This document shows positions 6,478 through 10,382 of a stretch of 10,382 bases of DNA, one piece after another (the first letter of the stretch is position 1; every line of letters begins with the position of its first letter). The position numbers and the translations under genes are program-made. The notes under the pieces were generated by a model. The model ran no database searches. It worked only from the letters and a program-made list of their open reading frames with translations, and was not told the DNA's origin. The stretch spans positions 1 through 10,382 of the forward strand of contig CAZWUK010000073.1 of the NCBI GenBank assembly GCA_964636685.1. The letters are read 5' to 3'. Source of the DNA: CAZWUK01 sp964636685 (GTDB lineage Bacteria > Bacillota > Clostridia > Christensenellales > CAG-138).

Positions 6478-6680
6478 CCACATGCGTGTTGTGCTGAGTT
6501 TTTCGGCTGGAAAGTAACAGGCAGAAGGTAGATTGCGTGAAATCTCGACCCCATTGCCACATGCGTGTTTTGCCGAGTTTTTCGGCTGGAAAGTAACAGG
6601 CAGAAGGTAGATTGCGTGAAATCTCAACCCCATTGCCACATGCCTCTTTTTGCCGAGCTTTTTCTGCAGAGAAAAAGCGG
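6478..6680 (+). repeat. 79-bp tandem repeat array upstream of glnS
   Basis: Unit 1 (6478-6556) and unit 2 (6557-6635) are each 79 bp, start with CCACATGCGTGTT and differ at only three positions, so the duplication is recent. A third unit begins at 6636 with CCACATGCCTC but departs into the hairpin block ending at 6680. Each full unit has a GCCGA/TCGGC-type hairpin (unit 1 has GCTGA) and an AGATT/AATCT pair. Homologous words occur before gltX. Frames on both strands across it are repeat-derived and not credible genes. Confidence 0.92.
6633..6680 (+). repeat. 48-nt conserved block with hairpin, upstream of glnS
   Basis: Identical over all 48 nt to 8654-8701 upstream of gltX. It contains GCTTTTTCT (6657-6665), loop GCAG, AGAAAAAGC (6670-6678), a 9-bp perfect stem. 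It ends 11 nt before the -35 of the glnS promoter. Confidence 0.9.
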
Positions 6681-6690
6681 CGGGGGGAAG

Positions 6691-6719
6691 TTGACAGGGG
6701 CGCGGGATGCGTGGATAAT
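6691..6719 (+). promoter_or_regulatory. glnS promoter
   Basis: Perfect -35 TTGACA at 6691-6696, 17-nt spacer, -10 GATAAT (5 of 6) at 6714-6719. The predicted start is near 6726. This places the ATG at 6732 only about 6 nt into the transcript and favours the ATG at 6750, which has TGGAGG upstream within the transcript. Confidence 0.82.
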
Positions 6720-6749
6720 AAGAGCAGTAAAATGGAGGCTTATAAGAAT

Positions 6750-8393
6750 ATGGAAGAGGTCGTAAAATCCAAGAACTTCATTGAGGAGTTCATCGAAGAG
6801 GACATTGCAAAGAACGGACCGCGCGTCAAGACCCGTTTCCCGCCGGAGCCGAACGGCTACCTGCATATCGGGCACGCAAAGGCGCTGTGCATCGACTTCG
6901 GGATGGCGGAGACGTACGGCGGATCGTGCAATTTGCGGTTCGACGATACCAACCCTACTAAGGAGGATACAGAATACGTAGACGCGATCAAGGAGGACAT
7001 CCGCTGGCTGGGGTTCGACTGGGATCAGCTGCTGTTCGGCTCGTCCTATTTTGACCAGTGCTACGAGCTGGCGATCAAGCTGATTAAAAAGGGCGTGGCG
7101 TATGTGGACGACCTCACCAAGGACGAAATGCGCGAATACCGCGGCACGCTGACCGAGTCCGGCAAAAACAGCCCTTATCGCGACCGCAGCGTCGAGGAAA
7201 ACCTCGATCTGTTTGAGCGCATGAAAAACGGCGAGTTTGAAGACGGCACAAAGACCCTGCGCGCCAAGATCGACATGGCATCGCCCAACATCAACATGCG
7301 CGACCCCGCCATGTATCGCATTTTGCACATTCATCACCATCAGACGGGCGATAAATGGTGCATCTACCCCATGTACGATTTTGCGCACCCCATTCAGGAC
7401 GCGATTGAGGGCGTAACGCACTCGCTGTGCAGTCTGGAATACGAAGCGCACCGCCCGCTCTACAACTGGGTTGTGGAGCAGTGCGAATTTGAACAAAAGC
7501 CCCGTCAGATCGAGTTTGCGCGCCTGAATCTCGAAGGCACGGTCATGAGCAAGCGGTATCTGCGCCGCCTGGTCGAGGAGCATTATGTTTCCGGTTGGGA
7601 CGATCCCAGAATGCCGACCCTGTGCGGGCTGCGCCGGCGCGGTTACACGCCCGAGTCGATCCGTGATTTTCTCGTGCGCGTTGGCGTTGCCAAGGCGGAT
7701 TCCGTTGTGGAGATGGCAATGCTCGAGCACTGCATCCGCGAGGATCTCAACGAGCATGCGCCGCGGATGATGGCGGTGCTGGATCCCGTCAAGCTGGTTG
7801 TTGACAACTGGCCGGAGGGAAAAGTCGAGGAGCTGGAGATTGAAAACCACCCGATGCACCCCGAGATGGGTACGCACAAGGTTAGGTTCTCCGGCGAAGC
7901 GTATATCGAGCGCGAGGATTTTGCGGTTGAACCGCCCAAGAAGTTTTTCCGCCTGAAGCCCGACGGAGAAGTCCGGCTCAAGGGTGCGTACATTGTCAAA
8001 TGCACGGGCTGGGAAGCCAAGGACGACGGTACGGTGACGAAGATCCACTGCACCTATGACCCCGAAACGCGCAGCGGCGAGTGTGAGCGCAAGGTCAAGG
8101 GTACGCTGCATTGGGCAGATGCTGCCGACGCAGTTGCCGCGGAGTTTCGGCTGTATGAACCGCTGCTTTCCGATCCGACCGAGGAGGACGCCGACCGTGA
8201 TTTTGTCGAGCGGCTGAATCCCGAATCGCTGATCGTGAAGCACGGGTTTGTGGAACCGGCGGCGGCAAAAGCCAAGGCGGGGGACAAATTCCAGTTCATG
8301 CGCGTGGGATATTTTGCGGCGGACTTGGAGCATACGGAAGAAAAGCCCGTGTTCAATCGCGTGGTTGGATTGAAGGACAGCTTTAAGGCGTAA
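6750..8393 (+). CDS. glnS: glutaminyl-tRNA synthetase
   Basis: Class I cytoplasmic enzyme that charges tRNA-Gln directly with glutamine. 547 aa from the ATG at 6750, close to the E. coli enzyme length. The start follows TGGAGG (6733-6738) at 11 nt and fits the promoter; the in-frame ATG at 6732 would add six residues and lacks a ribosome site. Seen: PPEPNGYLHIGHAKAL with HIGH at 39-42, FDDTNP for ATP/tRNA contact, the KMSKS-class loop VMSKR at 265-269, then the GlnRS two-barrel anticodon domain ending in QFMRVGYFAADLEHTEEKPV and FNRVVGLKDSF. These features separate it from GluRS. Many Bacillota lack glnS and make Gln-tRNA by GatCAB amidation; its presence here implies a direct route, possibly by old transfer. 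No T-box is visible before it. gltX follows after a 337-bp repeat-filled gap. Confidence 0.97.
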   Translation: MEEVVKSKNFIEEFIEEDIAKNGPRVKTRFPPEPNGYLHIGHAKALCIDFGMAETYGGSCNLRFDDTNPTKEDTEYVDAIKEDIRWLGFDWDQLLFGSSYFDQCYELAIKLIKKGVAYVDDLTKDEMREYRGTLTESGKNSPYRDRSVEENLDLFERMKNGEFEDGTKTLRAKIDMASPNINMRDPAMYRILHIHHHQTGDKWCIYPMYDFAHPIQDAIEGVTHSLCSLEYEAHRPLYNWVVEQCEFEQKPRQIEFARLNLEGTVMSKRYLRRLVEEHYVSGWDDPRMPTLCGLRRRGYTPESIRDFLVRVGVAKADSVVEMAMLEHCIREDLNEHAPRMMAVLDPVKLVVDNWPEGKVEELEIENHPMHPEMGTHKVRFSGEAYIEREDFAVEPPKKFFRLKPDGEVRLKGAYIVKCTGWEAKDDGTVTKIHCTYDPETRSGECERKVKGTLHWADAADAVAAEFRLYEPLLSDPTEEDADRDFVERLNPESLIVKHGFVEPAAAKAKAGDKFQFMRVGYFAADLEHTEEKPVFNRVVGLKDSFKA

Positions 8394-8430
8394 AGAATCG
8401 ATTGCTGAAAGCAGGCGTTCTTTCGTTCCC

Positions 8431-8561
8431 GATATGCCGGTTGGTGGGAAAAGCATCTTGCAGAACGGCTTTCTTTTCTTTCACGGGAAAGAAAAGAAAC
8501 AAAAGAAAGCGAAGATAACTCCGGCTTGGGATGGCGTCACCAAAGCGTCAGGCAGAAGAAA
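8431..8561 (+). repeat. intergenic repeat element, copy C (internally deleted)
   Basis: Starts with GATATGCCGG (8431-8440), then jumps to GGTGGGAAAAGCATCTTGCAGAACGG, the right end of the core, so about 160 nt of the core including hairpin 1 is missing. The terminal hairpin is at 8470-8482/8487-8499 with an ACGG loop. From 8469 to 8561 it is identical to 10248-10340 over 93 nt; relative to copy B the match ends at 8526. The first word lies 38 nt after the glnS stop. Confidence 0.88.
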
Positions 8562-8579
8562 CAGCGAGAGAATAACAGA

Positions 8580-8656
8580 CCACATGCCCTTTTTGCGAAG
8601 TTTTGCCGTGGAAGTTACAGGCAGAAGCAAATAGGACAGAAAAAGCAATTATGTTG
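8580..8656 (+). repeat. diverged CCACATGC unit upstream of gltX
   Basis: A 77-nt unit starting CCACATGCCCTTTTTGCG and keeping the GGAAGTTACAGGCAGAAG word of the 79-bp units before glnS. It is followed directly by the next CCACATGCC at 8657. Its right half resembles 10329-10366 after gltX. Confidence 0.75.
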
Positions 8657-8701
8657 CCACATGCCTCTTTTTGCCGAGCTTTTTCTGCAGAGAAAAAGCG
8701 G
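8654..8701 (+). repeat. 48-nt conserved block with hairpin, upstream of gltX
   Basis: Exact match to 6633-6680. The stem GCTTTTTCT (8678-8686)/AGAAAAAGC (8691-8699) ends 31 nt before the gltX ATG. Unlike the glnS copy it is not followed by a good -35; only a GATAAT at 8706 without a matching -35 is seen, so gltX may be read through from glnS. Confidence 0.9.
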
Positions 8702-8730
8702 GGATGATAATGAATAGTGAAGGAAATAAC

Positions 8731-10179
8731 ATGGTAAGAACACGATTTGCACCGAGCCCCACGGGGTATATGCACATTGGAAACCTCCGCAGCGCACTGT
8801 ATGCGTATCTTTTCGCCAAGGCAAACGGCGGAAAGTTTTTGCTGCGCATTGAGGATACGGATCAGGAGCGGTTTGTCGAGGGCGCGGTGGACATCATCTA
8901 CCGTACGCTCAAGGACGTCGGCTTGAATTGGGACGAAGGCCCCGACATCGGCGGCGACTATGGCCCGTATGTTCAGAGCGAGCGCAAGGCGATGTATCTG
9001 CCGTACGCCGAGCAGCTCATCAAACAGGGCGCGGCGTATCGGTGCTTCTGCACGGTGGAGGAGCTGGACAAGCGGCGCGAGGAAGCGGCCGCGCGCGGCG
9101 AAACGTTCCGCTATGACAAGCACTGCCTGCATTTGTCCGACGAGGAGATTCAAAAAAAGCTCGACGCGGGCGTGCCGTATGTGATAAGGCAGAACGTGCC
9201 GACGACGGGACAGACTTCGTTTACCGATGAGATTTTCGGCACGATCACCGTGGACAATGACACGCTCGACGACAACGTATTAATCAAAGCGGACGGCATG
9301 CCGACCTATAACTTTGCCAATGTCATCGACGACCATACCATGGGGATTACGCACGTGATGCGCGGGATGGAGTATCTTTCCAGCACGCCGAAATACAACC
9401 TGCTGTATGAGGCGTTCGGGTGGGAGATTCCCAAGTACATTCACATGACGCCCATCATGAAGGATGCACAGCACAAGCTGTCCAAGAGAAACGGCGACGC
9501 CTCCTATGAGGATCTGCTTAAAAAAGGCTACCTCAAGGAAGCGATCATCAACTATATTGCCTTGCTTGGCTGGAACCCCGGCGATGAGCGCGAGATATTC
9601 AATCTCGAGGAGCTGACACAGGCGTTTTCCATCAAGGGCATGTCCAAATCTCCGGCAATTTTCGATATTGAAAAGCTTACGTGGATGAATTTTGAGTATA
9701 TCCGCAATTTGACGCCGGAGGTGTTTACGCAGCACGCCAAGCCCTATTATGAGGCGGCGGGTATCGGTCGGATGGATACGGGGATTCTGTGCCGCATTTT
9801 GCAGCCGAGGACGGAAGTGTTTACGGCGATCCCCGACATGGTGGATTTCCTGCAAGCGCTTCCTGATTATGATGCGGAGCTGTATACCAATAAGAAGTCC
9901 AAGACCAACCCCGAGGTCGCGTTGGAGATGCTCGATCTTGCGATTCCCGCGCTGGACGCGCTCCCCGACTGGACGGAGACGGCCATCCACGACACGCTCA
10001 TGGAGCTTGCGGCAAAGCGCGAGGTCAAGAACGGCACGCTGCTGTGGCCGGTGCGTATTGCCATGGCGGGCAAGGCGGTGACGCCCGGCGGCGCCATTGA
10101 GATTGCGATGCTGCTCGGGCGCGAGGAGACTATGCGGCGCATGCGGCAGGGTCGGGAGATGCTGGCGGCGGGAAAGTAA
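8731..10179 (+). CDS. gltX: glutamyl-tRNA synthetase
   Basis: Class I cytoplasmic enzyme that charges tRNA-Glu, supplying translation. 482 aa, typical for bacterial GluRS. The ATG at 8731 has GAAGGA 6-7 nt upstream and gives the canonical N-terminus MVRTRFAPSPTGYMHIGNLR; upstream ATGs at 8704, 8710 and 8671 add sequence from the repeat block and are rejected. Seen: HIGN at 15-18, LLRIEDTDQER, and the KMSKS-class loop KLSKR at 249-253. C105-x-C107, Y128 and C132 keep the spacing of the zinc site described for E. coli GluRS, so zinc binding is plausible. The all-helical anticodon domain fills about 330-482. With glnS next door, this enzyme need not misacylate tRNA-Gln, but discrimination cannot be judged by eye. 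No clear own promoter was found. Confidence 0.97.
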   Translation: MVRTRFAPSPTGYMHIGNLRSALYAYLFAKANGGKFLLRIEDTDQERFVEGAVDIIYRTLKDVGLNWDEGPDIGGDYGPYVQSERKAMYLPYAEQLIKQGAAYRCFCTVEELDKRREEAAARGETFRYDKHCLHLSDEEIQKKLDAGVPYVIRQNVPTTGQTSFTDEIFGTITVDNDTLDDNVLIKADGMPTYNFANVIDDHTMGITHVMRGMEYLSSTPKYNLLYEAFGWEIPKYIHMTPIMKDAQHKLSKRNGDASYEDLLKKGYLKEAIINYIALLGWNPGDEREIFNLEELTQAFSIKGMSKSPAIFDIEKLTWMNFEYIRNLTPEVFTQHAKPYYEAAGIGRMDTGILCRILQPRTEVFTAIPDMVDFLQALPDYDAELYTNKKSKTNPEVALEMLDLAIPALDALPDWTETAIHDTLMELAAKREVKNGTLLWPVRIAMAGKAVTPGGAIEIAMLLGREETMRRMRQGREMLAAGK

Positions 10180-10208
10180 GGGAACGGGGTAAAACAAAAT
10201 CCGTTTCT

Positions 10209-10340
10209 GATGCGCCGGTAAATTAAGTAGCGTCTTGGCAAAAAAGACTTTCTTTTCTTTCACGGGAAAGAAAAGAAACAAAAGAAAGCGAAGATAACTC
10301 CGGCTTGGGATGGCGTCACCAAAGCGTCAGGCAGAAGAAA
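10209..10340 (+). repeat. intergenic repeat element, copy D (internally deleted)
   Basis: Starts with GATGCGCCGGTAAATTAAGT 30 nt after the gltX stop. The core is mostly missing. A weak GTCTT/AAGAC hairpin (10232-10248) runs into T-rich sequence and might terminate gltX poorly. The terminal hairpin is at 10249-10261/10266-10278. The 93 nt from 10248 to 10340 are identical to copy C. Confidence 0.88.
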
Positions 10341-10382
10341 ACAGGATAGAAGAACCAATCATGTTGCCGCATGCCTCTTTTT
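10329..10382 (+). repeat. start of another pre-gene module (cut by window edge)
   Basis: AGGCAGAAG, AGGATAGAAG and ATCATGTTGCCGCATGCCTC follow the order seen at 8619-8670, and the last 19 nt match the start of the 48-nt block with one change. I infer a plus-strand gene starting some 60-120 nt beyond the window. Confidence 0.7.

Noticed and set aside
6251..6639. Three overlapping minus-strand frames across the 79-bp array
   Set aside because: They are repeats of the same translated 79-bp unit and share no feature with known proteins.
6478..6680. Possible CRISPR-like array
   Set aside because: The whole 79-bp unit is repeated including the would-be spacer, only two full units exist, and no cas gene is near.
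6119..6749. T-box or other tRNA-sensing leader before glnS or gltX
   Set aside because: No AGGGTGG core, specifier stem or terminator with T run was found in 6119-6749 or 8394-8730.
6612..6749. Longer glnS product from an upstream in-frame codon at 6612 or ATG at 6732
   Set aside because: The codon at 6612 lies in repeat DNA upstream of the promoter; the ATG at 6732 would be about 6 nt into the transcript with no ribosome site.
6624..8456. Minus-strand open frame of 610 codons opposite glnS
   Set aside because: Shadow of the GC-rich glnS frame; it runs into repeat DNA at both ends and shows no recognisable domain.
8469..8499. Terminal hairpin as a standard intrinsic terminator
   Set aside because: The stem is A/T-rich and is followed by A-rich, not T-rich, sequence on both strands. 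A non-canonical or factor-dependent role stays possible.

Overview
The window reads as chromosomal DNA of a GC-rich member of the Bacillota, most likely class Clostridia. The evidence is a tRNA-Met-type T-box leader with its intrinsic terminator, strong AGGAGG-like ribosome binding sites, sigma-A style promoters, and the pth-mfd gene order known from this phylum. I cannot name genus or species from the sequence alone.

Layout. The minus strand at 1-1127 carries the 5' part of metG (methionyl-tRNA synthetase), cut by the window start. It is preceded by a T-box leader of about 265 nt (about 1168-1432) with an ATG specifier. A promoter for this leader is placed back to back with the promoter of pth, and the two -35 hexamers overlap by 5 bp at 1462-1468. 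The plus strand then carries pth (peptidyl-tRNA hydrolase, 1516-2082), mfd (transcription-repair coupling factor, 2654-6118), glnS (glutaminyl-tRNA synthetase, 6750-8393) and gltX (glutamyl-tRNA synthetase, 8731-10179).

The genes are ordinary housekeeping genes of tRNA charging, peptidyl-tRNA recycling and transcription-coupled repair. The unusual part is the DNA between the plus-strand genes. These gaps (571, 631 and 337 bp, plus the start of a fourth) are built almost entirely from a modular repeat family. A 3'-side module begins close after each stop codon, with a GATATGCCGG-like word 30-38 nt after every stop. In its full form the module has two large hairpins; the second is a homopyrimidine/homopurine stem. 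A 5'-side module with a CCACATGC word and, before glnS and gltX, a 48-nt identical block with a 9-bp hairpin sits just before the next gene. Copies differ by internal deletion, tandem duplication (79-bp and about 90-bp units) and inversion of the terminal hairpin module. I infer a mobile or recombination-driven non-coding repeat family that has become the standard intergenic sequence here. Whether it is a MITE/REPIN-like element, a 3'-UTR stability module or both cannot be settled from this window.

No CRISPR array, tRNA, rRNA, transposase, phage or defence gene was seen.
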